In this document: positions 18,435 through 27,629 of the stretch, piece after piece | Layout of the letters: every line of letters begins with the position of its first letter | How positions within the stretch are numbered: the stretch's first letter is position 1 | Origin: Simkaniaceae bacterium | GTDB lineage: Bacteria; Chlamydiota; Chlamydiia; Chlamydiales; Simkaniaceae | Direction of reading: 5' to 3' | NCBI GenBank assembly: GCA_018399055.1 | Contig: CP073762.1 | Coordinates: 1,736,001 to 1,800,000, forward strand | Length of the DNA stretch: 64,000 nucleotides | The notes under the pieces: model-generated | Database searches by the model: none | The model's input: the letters and a program-made list of their open reading frames with translations, nothing else | Told to the model about the DNA's origin: nothing | Position numbers and translations under genes: made by a program

Positions 18435-20558
18435 ATGAGCAAAATATCAGGTGTTTTTGGAGCCAAGAAGCTAATCGGACTGGTTAGCAAATCAAGTGAT
18501 GTCATTTTAGCTGGGTTTATCATCCTGATCATTGGAATGATCATCATTCCAGTGCCCCCAACTGTCATTGATATCATGATTGCAATCAATATGAGTGCTG
18601 CCATTTGTCTTTTGATGGTTGCACTGTACATTCAAAAAGCGGTCCACCTCTCGATTTTCCCTTCCATTCTTCTAGTTACAACCCTCTTCCGATTGGGGAT
18701 CGAAATTGCCGCAACCAGGCAAATTCTTCTTCACGCCAATGCAGGACACATTATCTTTGCATTTGGTAACTTTGTTGTTGGTGGAAACTTTATTGTCGGG
18801 GGTGTTATCTTCCTGATTATCACTATCGTACAGTTTATTGTTGTAACAAAGGGTGCCGAGCGTGTTGCTGAAGTTGCGGCCCGCTTCACCCTCGATGCGA
18901 TGCCTGGTAAACAGATGAGTATCGATGCCGACCTTAGAAGTGGAACAATTGATTCAAATCAAGCACGGGAACTCCGTCTCGCTCTCCAAAAAGAAAGTCA
19001 ACTTTATGGTGCGATGGATGGTGCGATGAAGTTCGTAAAAGGAGATGTTATTGCCGGGATTGTCATTGCAATCATCAACATTGTCGGCGGTCTCGTTATC
19101 GGGATGCTTATTCACAATATGCCAGGTCTTGTTGCAGCAAAAACATATAGCCTTTTATCGATTGGGGAAGGTCTGGTTACACAAATCCCCTCCTTAATGA
19201 TTTCCCTTACTGCCGGCGTCGTGACAACAAGGGTTTCAAGTGAGAAGAAAAATACCAACCTTGGTAAAGATATCTCCACACAAATCTTTTCTCATTCAAA
19301 AGGACTCATACTCGCCGGTTGTGTCACCTTCGGAATGTCATTCCTAGAAGGTTTTCCCTCCTGGATATTCTTGCTACTAACAGCCCTATTTGTAGGTGTT
19401 GGAACAAAAAACCACTTTAAAGAGAAAAAGCGTGCAAGCAAAGAATCATCAGGAACAGTCGGGCCTGCAAGTATCGAAACCGATATTGAAGGCCATTCTG
19501 TTGTTCGCGGAGGTCTCGATGACTACGCATTGACACTCCCTGTGATCTTAGAAATGGGTAATGGATTATCCGGAGTGCTCCGAAAAGAAAAAGGGGGGAC
19601 GACATTTGTTGATGACATGATCCCCAAGATGCGCCATGCTCTTTATCAAGATTTAGGGGTGCGGTTTCCAGGTGTTCATGTCCGCACTGAATCGCCAACC
19701 CTCGAGCCTAGTGAATACTCGATCTTCCTCAATGAAGTCCCCATTGTTCGAGGACGTATTATGAAAGGGTCTGTTCTCACAAACGAAAGTGAAGAAACAC
19801 TTAGACGCTACAATCTCCCATTCACTCAGTCAAAAAATGCAATTGGGCAAGCTGCTCTATGGGTTGAAAATCGCTACGTCGAAGTCCTGAAAAAGGCCGG
19901 AATCAAGTATTGGAAACCTCTTGATGTCATGATCCTTCACCTTTCTCAATTTTACAAAAACTATGCTGCCGACTTCATTGGAATTCAAGAAGTTCGAGCA
20001 ATTTTGGAGTTTTTGGAAAAGTCCTTCCCCGATCTGGTCAAAGAAGTCACCCGACTCGTTCCCCTCCAAAAGCTCACAGAAATCTTCAGACGCCTGGTGC
20101 AAGAGCAGGTTTCTATCAAAGATCTACGAACAATCTTGGAATCACTCAGCGAATGGGCTCAAACAGAAAAAGATACGGTTCTTCTTACTGAATACGTCCG
20201 TTCCTCGCTGAAACGCTATATCAGTTACAAATACTCTCTTGGGCAAACAGTTCTTTCTGTCTACCTCCTTGACCCTGAAATTGAAGACATGATCCGTGGC
20301 GCAATTAAGCAAACCTCTGCAGGCTCTTACCTCGCTCTAGACCCTGACTCCGTACAACTTATTCTCCACGCAATGCGTGGTGTCATAGTCCCCACCCCTC
20401 CAGGCGGTCAACCCCCTGTTCTTCTTACAGCAATCGATGTGCGTCGTTTTACACGAAAACTAATAGAGGGAGACTTCCCCGAACTTCCAGTCGTCTCTTA
20501 CCAAGAGATTGTCCCTGAAGTACGTATCCAACCTCTAGGCAGAATCCAGTTGTCATGA
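18435..20558 (+). CDS. sctV: Type III secretion export gate protein SctV (CdsV/LcrD/FlhA family)
   Basis: Large export-gate protein that forms a cytoplasmic nonamer receiving chaperone-substrate complexes. The N-terminal half has about eight membrane segments, and the family signature FHIPEP region is represented by TLFRLGIEIAATR and VVTKGAERVAEVAARFTLDAMPGKQMSIDADL. The C-terminal half is the soluble SctVC ring domain. 707 residues is normal. GGAG six bases before the ATG is a good ribosome binding site. The 245-base stretch 18191-18434 after the IS200 element has no gene and probably holds the promoter that restores sctV expression. Confidence 0.95.
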   Translation: MSKISGVFGAKKLIGLVSKSSDVILAGFIILIIGMIIIPVPPTVIDIMIAINMSAAICLLMVALYIQKAVHLSIFPSILLVTTLFRLGIEIAATRQILLHANAGHIIFAFGNFVVGGNFIVGGVIFLIITIVQFIVVTKGAERVAEVAARFTLDAMPGKQMSIDADLRSGTIDSNQARELRLALQKESQLYGAMDGAMKFVKGDVIAGIVIAIINIVGGLVIGMLIHNMPGLVAAKTYSLLSIGEGLVTQIPSLMISLTAGVVTTRVSSEKKNTNLGKDISTQIFSHSKGLILAGCVTFGMSFLEGFPSWIFLLLTALFVGVGTKNHFKEKKRASKESSGTVGPASIETDIEGHSVVRGGLDDYALTLPVILEMGNGLSGVLRKEKGGTTFVDDMIPKMRHALYQDLGVRFPGVHVRTESPTLEPSEYSIFLNEVPIVRGRIMKGSVLTNESEETLRRYNLPFTQSKNAIGQAALWVENRYVEVLKKAGIKYWKPLDVMILHLSQFYKNYAADFIGIQEVRAILEFLEKSFPDLVKEVTRLVPLQKLTEIFRRLVQEQVSIKDLRTILESLSEWAQTEKDTVLLTEYVRSSLKRYISYKYSLGQTVLSVYLLDPEIEDMIRGAIKQTSAGSYLALDPDSVQLILHAMRGVIVPTPPGGQPPVLLTAIDVRRFTRKLIEGDFPELPVVSYQEIVPEVRIQPLGRIQLS

Positions 20559-20582
20559 TACAATGGGGACAGAGGGTAAGAT

Positions 20583-21758
20583 ATGTCTGACGAACGAGTC
20601 AATGAAGTTTCAGGTTCTTCAAACGATGCTAGCATTCAGCAATCTAAGAAAGCCGAGCAAACGCAAAAACTTGCCCGAATGGAAGCCCGTCAAGTCGGAA
20701 GTGAGGAGGATCTTCAAGAAGCTACCGAAATGATGAGCTTTAACCCTCTGGCAATGAAGAAAAAGTTCGAAACATTAAGGAACAAAAACCAGCCTCCTGC
20801 AGAAACCTCAAAATCCCAAAAGACTGAAGAACAAAAAGAAGCAGACGCTGGAGAGACTTCTGCCATCGAAGAACTTGCTGAAGATTACTATCAAAGAAAT
20901 CCCGAACTTCAGAAAAAGACCCTTACAAACCTCTTTAAGGAGATGAAGCCTGATGATTCTCACGAGGAAATTCTTAGTAAGCTTCAGAAAACCTATACCG
21001 ATAAAGCCCTTGCTGATGAAGCGATCGACTTCCTCATTGAAGTCTCTCAAAACAAGGAAGAACTTAAACAGAAATATATTACAGCTAAGCAGGATTTTAA
21101 CGCCCAATTTGGAAGAGAAATCCAAGCGGGTCGCAATATTGGAATCCAAGCCCGAGCATTTGCTGAAAAAGGACTTGGAAGTCCAACGGCCCTTCGTGAC
21201 CTTTACCGCGAGCTTACAGGGAACCCCCGCACTCCTCACAAGCTCTTTGAAGAACTGACCCAAAAGTTTAAATTCTCGGATATGAAGAATATCATCGACT
21301 TCATCCTTCACTCTTTAGGCACAGATATGAAAGCAAAAGGGCCTTCGATCTCCCGCGCAGAATTGCAACGCCTCTTTGGAGAAGCCCGTTCTATGCAAGC
21401 CATCCTCGGCGTCTTCCGCTTTTTCTTTGGTAGGATGAAAATGATCAAAAGGCAGTTTGATCACCATGATTTAACAATGCCGAGTCGCATTAATTTCGAG
21501 GTTTTAGCCCGTCTCCTAATGAAGCTCCTTCAAGAAAGATACCCTACACCTGATAAAATCCTAAAATTCTCTTTTACCTTGGGAATTGCCGAAGAACTTG
21601 CTGCGCAAGTTGTCATCTACACCCAATATCGAGATGCAATGCGCCATGTCTCTCCAAAACTCTTCAAATCAGAACGTCATCGCCAAGAAATTCTCATGGC
21701 ATTGATGGAAACCTTGAGCGACTTAGAAGATGAGCTCAACGAGGAGGATGAGGAATAA
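20583..21758 (+). CDS. copN: Type III secretion gatekeeper CopN (YopN/SctW family)
   Basis: Plug protein that blocks effector export until host contact; in Chlamydia it is itself secreted and binds tubulin. The 391-residue product has a polar Ser/Gln/Glu-rich N-terminus suited to a secretion and chaperone-binding region. The helical YopN/TyeA-like body contains segments aligning by eye with CopN (FNAQFGREIQAGRNI; SPTALRDLYRELTGNP). Position between sctV and a SycE-type chaperone is that of CT089. The C-terminus is acidic. Host target binding cannot be judged from sequence. Confidence 0.9.
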   Translation: MSDERVNEVSGSSNDASIQQSKKAEQTQKLARMEARQVGSEEDLQEATEMMSFNPLAMKKKFETLRNKNQPPAETSKSQKTEEQKEADAGETSAIEELAEDYYQRNPELQKKTLTNLFKEMKPDDSHEEILSKLQKTYTDKALADEAIDFLIEVSQNKEELKQKYITAKQDFNAQFGREIQAGRNIGIQARAFAEKGLGSPTALRDLYRELTGNPRTPHKLFEELTQKFKFSDMKNIIDFILHSLGTDMKAKGPSISRAELQRLFGEARSMQAILGVFRFFFGRMKMIKRQFDHHDLTMPSRINFEVLARLLMKLLQERYPTPDKILKFSFTLGIAEELAAQVVIYTQYRDAMRHVSPKLFKSERHRQEILMALMETLSDLEDELNEEDEE

Positions 21759-22205
21759 ATGGATCGTTTTCAAGAACTCCTCTGGGACCTCGGAGAACTC
21801 ATCGAACTCCCCCTTCACATTGACAAAAACCATGCATGCAATCTCCTTTTGGATGACAAACTTGAAATCCAACTTCAAATGGACACGCACCAAGAAAATC
21901 TTATTATCTGGGCTTATCTTCACGAAATCCCCCCTGGAAAATTCCGAGAAAATGTCCTCAAAGATGCCCTCAAAGTCAACGGAGAATTTCACCTATTTGG
22001 ATCCTTAGCCTACTATGAAAAGAAAAATATGCTCATCCTCCATGAATTTGTTTCTGCTGAAGCACTTTCAGGAGAAAGATTGATGGAAAAGCTTGAGAAA
22101 TTTATTGAAGAAGCCGAAGAATGGCGCTCCGCTATTGAACGAGGAGGAACCTCTCCGTTAAAATACCACAGCGCTGATGCAAAACCGCCCCCCTTCATGA
22201 AATAA
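21759..22205 (+). CDS. Type III secretion chaperone (SycE/Scc1-like, CesT fold)
   Basis: A 148-residue acidic protein starting MDRFQELLWDLGELIELPL, the standard first helix of class I chaperones, followed by alternating strands (IQLQMDTHQENLIIWAYLHEIP) and a closing helix. Its start codon abuts the copN stop and it corresponds in place to Chlamydia CT088 (Scc1), one subunit of the heterodimeric CopN chaperone. It should keep CopN soluble and deliver it to SctV. The Scc4 partner is not in the window. Confidence 0.85.
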   Translation: MDRFQELLWDLGELIELPLHIDKNHACNLLLDDKLEIQLQMDTHQENLIIWAYLHEIPPGKFRENVLKDALKVNGEFHLFGSLAYYEKKNMLILHEFVSAEALSGERLMEKLEKFIEEAEEWRSAIERGGTSPLKYHSADAKPPPFMK

Positions 22206-23773
22206 TGAACCGATCCCACATGAAAGAATTGCCAACAGAAAAAGCTTGGAAAAAAGTGGGGATGAAACACCACCATGGTATCCAAGTCCCTCTCTTGTCA
22301 ATTCGAACAAAAAAAAGCTCTGGGAATGGTGAATTCCTTGATCTCATTCCCCTAATCGATTGGGTTGCTTCGTTAGGAATGGATATTTTGCAACTCCTTC
22401 CTCTCAACGATTCAGGATGTGACCCTAGTCCCTATAACGCTCTTTCTGCAACAGCCCTTCACCCCATCTATCTCAGCCTTCATGCCCTCCCACACAGCGA
22501 AGGACTCGAAGCCTTTCATCCCTTCAACGAGACTAAGAGGGTAGCGTACCGCCAAATCCTTGATCAAAAACTTACCTTCCTAAAAAAGTATGTTGAAAAA
22601 CATGGGAAAGAGATTTTAGAAAGTCACCACTATCTCTCCTTTATTCAAAAAAGTCCTCACCTAGAAGACTATGCACTTTACAAAGTTCTCAAGGAAAAAC
22701 ATAACAATAATGAGTGGATGAATTGGCCTAAAGAAGAGCAAAATCTTTCTCGAAATGAGCGTCGCAGTTTAGAAAAAAACCTGACCCATGAAACCAACTT
22801 TCACCTCGTTGTTCAGTTTCTTTGTCATGAACAACTCAAAAAAGTGAAAGCCCATGCCGAAAAAAAAGGCGTCTTTCTAAAAGGCGATATTCCTATCCTT
22901 ATCAGCCCTGATAGTGCCGATGTGTGGGCACACAAAGAGTTCTTCGATCTTTCATTCACCGTAGGGAGCCCTCCGAATCATTTTGATCCCCCAGGACAAA
23001 ACTGGCGATTCCCCCTTTATAATTGGAAAGCAATGGAAGAAAATCATTTTGAGTGGTGGAAAAAACGGATCGAAGTCGCAATCCATTACTTTCACATCTA
23101 CCGCGTTGACCATATTCTCGGTTTTTTTCGCATTTGGGCCATTCCCCATGGGAAAACCCCTTCAGATGGGCACTTTGTTCCAAAAGATCCAGCCCTTATG
23201 GAGATGCAAGGCAAAATGCTTCTTGATACACTCATTTCCTTTTCAGATATGCTTCCTATCGGGGAAGATCTAGGTGATCCCCCTTCTTTCGTGCGTCCAG
23301 TGATGGAAAAACTTGGGATTCCTGGAACCAAAATCTTTCGCCGCTATCGAAATTGGAAAACAGACCACTCCTTTGTCCCCTACGAAGAGTACCCTCCCAT
23401 CAGCATTGCCTCGGTCTCGACGCATGACATTGAAACACTCCATCTTTGGTGGAAAAAATTTCCTGATGAAGCACGTGACTACGCAAGCTTTAAGGGATGG
23501 AAGTATAAAGAAGAGCTCTCCATAGACCACCACCGCGCTATCCTCCATGACATCCACCACTGCGGTAGCCTTTTCCATGTAAACCTTCTCCAGGAATACC
23601 TGGCCTTAACTCCTGACCTGACTTGGGATAATCCAGAAGATGAACGGATCAATATTCCAGGGACCGAGTCATCACTCAACTGGACCTATCGCTACAGATT
23701 CCCCCTTGAAAATCTCACTCAAAATGCTACCCTCAAACAAGAAATCAAAAATGTGGTAACTTCAGAAGTATGA
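22205..23773 (+). CDS. malQ: 4-alpha-glucanotransferase (amylomaltase)
   Basis: Transfers maltooligosaccharide units in glycogen metabolism. The 522-residue GH77 protein shows LIDWVASLGMDILQLLPLNDSG and DPSPYNALSATALHPIYLSL near the start. The catalytic nucleophile region is HIYRVDHILGFFRIWAIP, the acid/base is in LPIGEDLG, and STHDIETLHLWW and NIPGTESSLNWTYR follow. The start overlaps the chaperone stop by one base; an alternative ATG is at 22220. Position after the CopN chaperone matches CT087. Confidence 0.95.
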   Translation: MNRSHMKELPTEKAWKKVGMKHHHGIQVPLLSIRTKKSSGNGEFLDLIPLIDWVASLGMDILQLLPLNDSGCDPSPYNALSATALHPIYLSLHALPHSEGLEAFHPFNETKRVAYRQILDQKLTFLKKYVEKHGKEILESHHYLSFIQKSPHLEDYALYKVLKEKHNNNEWMNWPKEEQNLSRNERRSLEKNLTHETNFHLVVQFLCHEQLKKVKAHAEKKGVFLKGDIPILISPDSADVWAHKEFFDLSFTVGSPPNHFDPPGQNWRFPLYNWKAMEENHFEWWKKRIEVAIHYFHIYRVDHILGFFRIWAIPHGKTPSDGHFVPKDPALMEMQGKMLLDTLISFSDMLPIGEDLGDPPSFVRPVMEKLGIPGTKIFRRYRNWKTDHSFVPYEEYPPISIASVSTHDIETLHLWWKKFPDEARDYASFKGWKYKEELSIDHHRAILHDIHHCGSLFHVNLLQEYLALTPDLTWDNPEDERINIPGTESSLNWTYRYRFPLENLTQNATLKQEIKNVVTSEV

Positions 23774-25338
23774 AGAAACTTCTCTTGCTCCTACTTCCTG
23801 CGATGTTTATTACAGCGAAGATACCAGAAGCCCATCTCGATACCCTGTATCGGAGCTTAGACCCGCAGTCCATCTCACAACTTTTTGCCTTTTACCATTT
23901 GTACCCCGCAACAAGCCAAGGAAAGCAAGCGCTTTCAGATGCATGGGAGCTCATGCATAAACATCGAAGTGAGCGCCGCTACTTAGAAGGAGAACTCGTC
24001 CTTCCCGCGATGGACATCGATGGCGTCATCTCCTTTGTCAATAAACAACCCTTTGAAACCGATATAGAACTCTCCGAAGATCAATTGGAGATGATCGAAT
24101 CCGTCTCAGATCATCTTGCAAATCGCAATTTGAAAGGACACTATGTCTGGAAAAAATCCGAGCTTTTCTCTCTTCCCACTGAGGAAGTCGATCTTTCTAG
24201 AGCACTCCTCCTATACCAGTTTGAAGAAGATCCTCTAAAAGTGCGGCAGTACGAAGCCTCCCTAGATTTGATTGCCCTGCAGATTCTTGCGCGCCTTCCA
24301 ATCCATGCAACAAATGAAGAAAAAATTCGGGCAATTAGCCATTTCATATTCCACGAAAAACGGTTCCGGTTCCCTCCCCACTCCCTCTATGCAAAAGATA
24401 TTGATACCTACACGTTCCTGTCCTCTGTATTAGATAGTAGGTTAGGGGTTTGTTTAGGGGTTTCGATTCTTTATCTTTCCATTGCAGAGCGACTCGACCT
24501 TCCCCTAGAAATCATCACCCCACCAGGACACATCTATATCCGCTATCGCAAAGGAGAAGAGATCCAGAATATCGAGACCACAGCGCGAGGAATTCATCTT
24601 CCCAACCGTGCCTATTTGGGGATCAATACCCGCAAACTTCAACAGCGCAATAAAAAACAAGTCATTGGTCTTGCCTTCATCAACCAAGCCTCCGTTGCAT
24701 GGCATAAAGAAGATCATGAAACAACTGTTGATCTTTACGAAAAAGCACTTCCCTTTCTTCCTGATGACCCTCTTCTAAAAATGTTCCTTGGGTACAACTA
24801 CCTCTTTATCGGAAAAGAAAAGGAAGGGCGCGCACTCCTAAGCGAAATCAGAGACCTTACCTTTGACCACGCCGTTGCAAAAGAGACCACTCCCGAAGAC
24901 TATTTAAACGGCAAAGTCAATACCGAAGGGATCAAAACCCTTTTTCTCCACGTGGATGAAACCCGAGAATCCATCCTTGAAAAGCAGCAAAAAGTTGAAG
25001 CAATCCTTGAAAAATACCCCGATTTTCGTGATGGAATTCTCCAACTTGCCATCACTCAACTGCAGCTAGGTCAAAGCGGAGACGCGTTAGAAAGCCTTTC
25101 CCATTTCCACTCTCTCGATCAAAACTCTCCCATGGTGGAGTACTACCTGAGTATCGTATCGCTTAATCGCTTCCTCTATAAAGAAGCATGGCAACACCTC
25201 CATAGCGCTGAGGAGCTCACAAAAAAGAGGGATCACTCCCCCTACTGCCTAAAAGGGCTACGCCACGCCCTGCGGCCCCTCTATCCAGATCCCTCACAAG
25301 CCCAGGTTCACCTGAACCATTCCTCAATACCTGACTAA
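23770..25338 (+). CDS. Exported transglutaminase-fold (SirB1-like) protein with TPR region
   Basis: The first 16 residues (MKKLLLLLLPAMFITA) form a signal peptide, so the protein acts in the periplasm or beyond. Around residues 220-260 there is a transglutaminase-like core with a probable catalytic Cys in RLGVCLGVSILYLSIAERL and His in PPGHIYIRYR, as in the SirB1 family. The C-terminal 200 residues have TPR-like helix pairs (AWHKEDHETTVDLYEKALPFLPDDPLL; LGQSGDALESLSHF). It overlaps malQ by four bases. A peptidase or peptidoglycan-related role is possible; substrate unknown. Confidence 0.75.
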   Translation: MKKLLLLLLPAMFITAKIPEAHLDTLYRSLDPQSISQLFAFYHLYPATSQGKQALSDAWELMHKHRSERRYLEGELVLPAMDIDGVISFVNKQPFETDIELSEDQLEMIESVSDHLANRNLKGHYVWKKSELFSLPTEEVDLSRALLLYQFEEDPLKVRQYEASLDLIALQILARLPIHATNEEKIRAISHFIFHEKRFRFPPHSLYAKDIDTYTFLSSVLDSRLGVCLGVSILYLSIAERLDLPLEIITPPGHIYIRYRKGEEIQNIETTARGIHLPNRAYLGINTRKLQQRNKKQVIGLAFINQASVAWHKEDHETTVDLYEKALPFLPDDPLLKMFLGYNYLFIGKEKEGRALLSEIRDLTFDHAVAKETTPEDYLNGKVNTEGIKTLFLHVDETRESILEKQQKVEAILEKYPDFRDGILQLAITQLQLGQSGDALESLSHFHSLDQNSPMVEYYLSIVSLNRFLYKEAWQHLHSAEELTKKRDHSPYCLKGLRHALRPLYPDPSQAQVHLNHSSIPD

Positions 25339-25440
25339 GCCTTATTTTCAACCAGCTATAGAGGGATATGCTCCTTTTTTTATCATAAAAAACTAACAAT
25401 AAACTACTTAAATACATAAAAACCCAAATCACTGTAATTA

Positions 25441-25500
25441 ATATATTAAACTTTTGTTTAATTAAATTTTATATTAATAAAACAAAGTTTATTATATAAT
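25441..25500 (+). promoter_or_regulatory. AT-rich promoter region of the 25529 gene
   Basis: The gap 25339-25528 is almost pure A and T from 25430 on. TATAAT at 25495-25500 is the best -10 box; -35 candidates are weak. An alternative -10 is TATATT at 25470-25475. GGGAGG seven bases before the ATG is a strong ribosome binding site. Confidence 0.5.
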
Positions 25501-25528
25501 ATTATTTATAAAAAATTGGGAGGTTTTT

Positions 25529-27382
25529 ATGGAAGTGGTTGTATCACGTCAAAATGGCGGTCTGCCTGAAGTAATCGAGAATCAAGAAAACAAAAATCAA
25601 AATAAGCCTGAGGTGCTCCATCCAGTCCAAAAAGGTGGCGTGTCTCCATCTGATCTAAGCCCCGCTAACGATAGGCTTAGAGAAACAGCAACTGAAAGAA
25701 TTTCTATGGAAACCTCCTCCGAGAACGCTTCTCTAGACAGTCGCGTTACGTTAGGTGCTGCCAATCCAGAAGAAAGCACATCCAGTAGCTCTCGCTCTGA
25801 AGAGCTGAGCAATAAGAATGGAAAAGTATGGGATTGTGTTGAAGCAAAGGTTGACCCAGAGTCTGGGGGAACATTGTATACGTTTGCTTTTAACCAAGAA
25901 AACGCTTCATGTTACAGCAGTGTATACAGAGGGACATTCCCTGCAGTGGAATACGAGCTCTACGATATTGAGAATCTTTTTGATAACATGCGAGAACCCG
26001 ATTTAATGGGAAGACTTGGCTATCGATTGGATAAAGAAAATAAGACCATTACCGTTCCTGATAGCCAGGTATTTTCCCACCGTTGGAAAAAAGAGCAAAA
26101 AAACGACCCAACTCTCCCAGATTTTAAGATCTGCGACGCTGAAGGTATTGCTAGCGATGAGGATTTCATTGAAGCAATGTTCACACATGACGTTGTTCTT
26201 TCCTCCTCAAACGAGATGGTTCATGATCACTTCGCCCATGTAATCCCCTTAGTACAACAAATTCTGGAAACAGAACCAGATCACCGCTTAGAGAAATATA
26301 CAAATGCAAGGACTTTATTTAGAGAATTGATAAGAGAAGTTTGGGACGAAGTGCAAACAATCAAAGCAGAGATTGATACAAACGGCGAAACAAACATTAC
26401 TAAAGATGAATTAAGTAAAATCATAACCATGATTGGACTGACTGTAGATTCAGTTAATGCTCATTCATTTTTTAATGAGATTTCTGGCTTGATTGAAGAC
26501 GCATCTGATTGTGAGGGCAGTATATTAAACACCTTCCTTCAGTTCGCGTTATCCTACGAGTGGTTCAACTATATGAGTGAGCGTTATCCAAACGTTAGCG
26601 AAGAGGAACTGCGAGCTCTGCCAAAAAAATTAAGCCAGAGTCACAACGAGCACAAAAATGCACGTGAACAGGTAAAAGGTGACAAATACCCATGTTTAAG
26701 TCGATCTATTGACTCTACAGCATTTAGCTCTTACTCCTACAGTATGAGAAAAAACAGGGTTGTAGACTCTGCCTTCCACGATTTTAAGCAAGAAAAAAGA
26801 AGGGCTCTAGGGTACCACTTCAGCTCTCAGGACAGCGCTTGTGAATGTTTCTTTCCAGATGCAAAGACTCTTGATCTAAGGTGGAAGCAAATGCAGAAGG
26901 ATAATCCTAACTTGCCCGATTTTCAGATCTATACCGCCCTTAAAGAGCCAAACAAACTTCATGAATTGCTTAATGAATCATCAGAATTTTTTAGCAATCA
27001 TTTGTTCCTCGTTGTTCCCAGTATTTTAGCTGCATTTGAAGCTGAAACCCCTGAGCAGCTTCCTAAACTTGCAAAATTTAGAGAAGGGCTAGTTTTAGAA
27101 TTAATGCAGCTGCAAGAACAGGTTGAAAACTTGAATCGCCAATGGCAACAAGGAAATCTCTCCTCTATTAGCGAACGCGAATTAGAGTATATTAATGATT
27201 TCCTAGACTACAAGTTATTAATGGCGATGAGACGACATAGCACCATCGAATTAGCAGAAAAGTTTCCTGATGGCAAAGGCATACTCGATTATCTTGTAGA
27301 CACAGCCTACTACAGTCCAAGGGACATGGATATGGAAAAAGCAGCATGGGCTAAATTTAGAGAGCATTCCAATTCTCTATAA
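25529..27382 (+). CDS. Unrecognised 617-residue protein with internal duplication, candidate effector
   Basis: No known family. Residues 1-95 are Ser/Glu/Asn-rich and look disordered, as type III secretion signals often do. The rest consists of two related helical modules of roughly 180 residues (about 160-340 and 425-600). Each opens with LGY and then RWKxxQKxxPxLPDFxI (residues 185-201 and 451-467), followed by a region ending in long charged helices. No membrane segment or catalytic motif is visible. It is preceded by its own AT-rich promoter and is the first gene of the accessory island. Effector status is an inference. Confidence 0.7.
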   Translation: MEVVVSRQNGGLPEVIENQENKNQNKPEVLHPVQKGGVSPSDLSPANDRLRETATERISMETSSENASLDSRVTLGAANPEESTSSSSRSEELSNKNGKVWDCVEAKVDPESGGTLYTFAFNQENASCYSSVYRGTFPAVEYELYDIENLFDNMREPDLMGRLGYRLDKENKTITVPDSQVFSHRWKKEQKNDPTLPDFKICDAEGIASDEDFIEAMFTHDVVLSSSNEMVHDHFAHVIPLVQQILETEPDHRLEKYTNARTLFRELIREVWDEVQTIKAEIDTNGETNITKDELSKIITMIGLTVDSVNAHSFFNEISGLIEDASDCEGSILNTFLQFALSYEWFNYMSERYPNVSEEELRALPKKLSQSHNEHKNAREQVKGDKYPCLSRSIDSTAFSSYSYSMRKNRVVDSAFHDFKQEKRRALGYHFSSQDSACECFFPDAKTLDLRWKQMQKDNPNLPDFQIYTALKEPNKLHELLNESSEFFSNHLFLVVPSILAAFEAETPEQLPKLAKFREGLVLELMQLQEQVENLNRQWQQGNLSSISERELEYINDFLDYKLLMAMRRHSTIELAEKFPDGKGILDYLVDTAYYSPRDMDMEKAAWAKFREHSNSL

Positions 27383-27407
27383 GGACTGCCTAGCACTTCA
27401 CGGCGCC

Positions 27408-27425
27408 GAGGGGGTACGCCCCCTC
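27408..27425 (+). terminator. GC-rich hairpin after the 25529 gene
   Basis: GAGGGGG (27408-27414), loop TACG, CCCCCTC (27419-27425): a perfect seven-pair stem with a stable tetraloop, 25 bases after the stop codon. No T-run follows, so it may be a pause or RNA-stability hairpin instead of a true intrinsic terminator. Confidence 0.45.
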
Positions 27426-27470
27426 CCTGCCTGAAAGTTTGACTAACCCTTACCACCTACATTGGTATTC

Positions 27471-27520
27471 AGGACACAACCTACTAATAATAAACATCTA
27501 GAGGACACACACCCTACTAA
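27471..27520. repeat. Imperfect direct repeat
   Basis: AGGACACAACCTACTAA at 27471-27487 recurs as AGGACACACACCCTACTAA at 27502-27520, 31 bases apart. It lies between the hairpin and the promoter of the next gene; function unknown, possibly a remnant of a mobile element end or a regulator site. Confidence 0.5.
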
Positions 27521-27566
27521 AGTTTTTTATATTTAAAAAAAGCAAAAAAACACGAAATTATAAATT

Positions 27567-27596
27567 TTGACAGTTAATAAATAATTAAGTTATAAT
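27567..27596 (+). promoter_or_regulatory. Near-perfect sigma-70-type promoter of the 27630 gene
   Basis: TTGACA at 27567-27572, 18-base spacer, TATAAT at 27591-27596; both boxes match the consensus exactly. The surrounding 80 bases are nearly all A and T. The predicted start of transcription is about 27603, leaving a 27-base leader with AAGGGG before the ATG. Confidence 0.8.
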
Positions 27597-27629
27597 TAAT
27601 ATTATATAATAATTTAATTAAGGGGTGTC

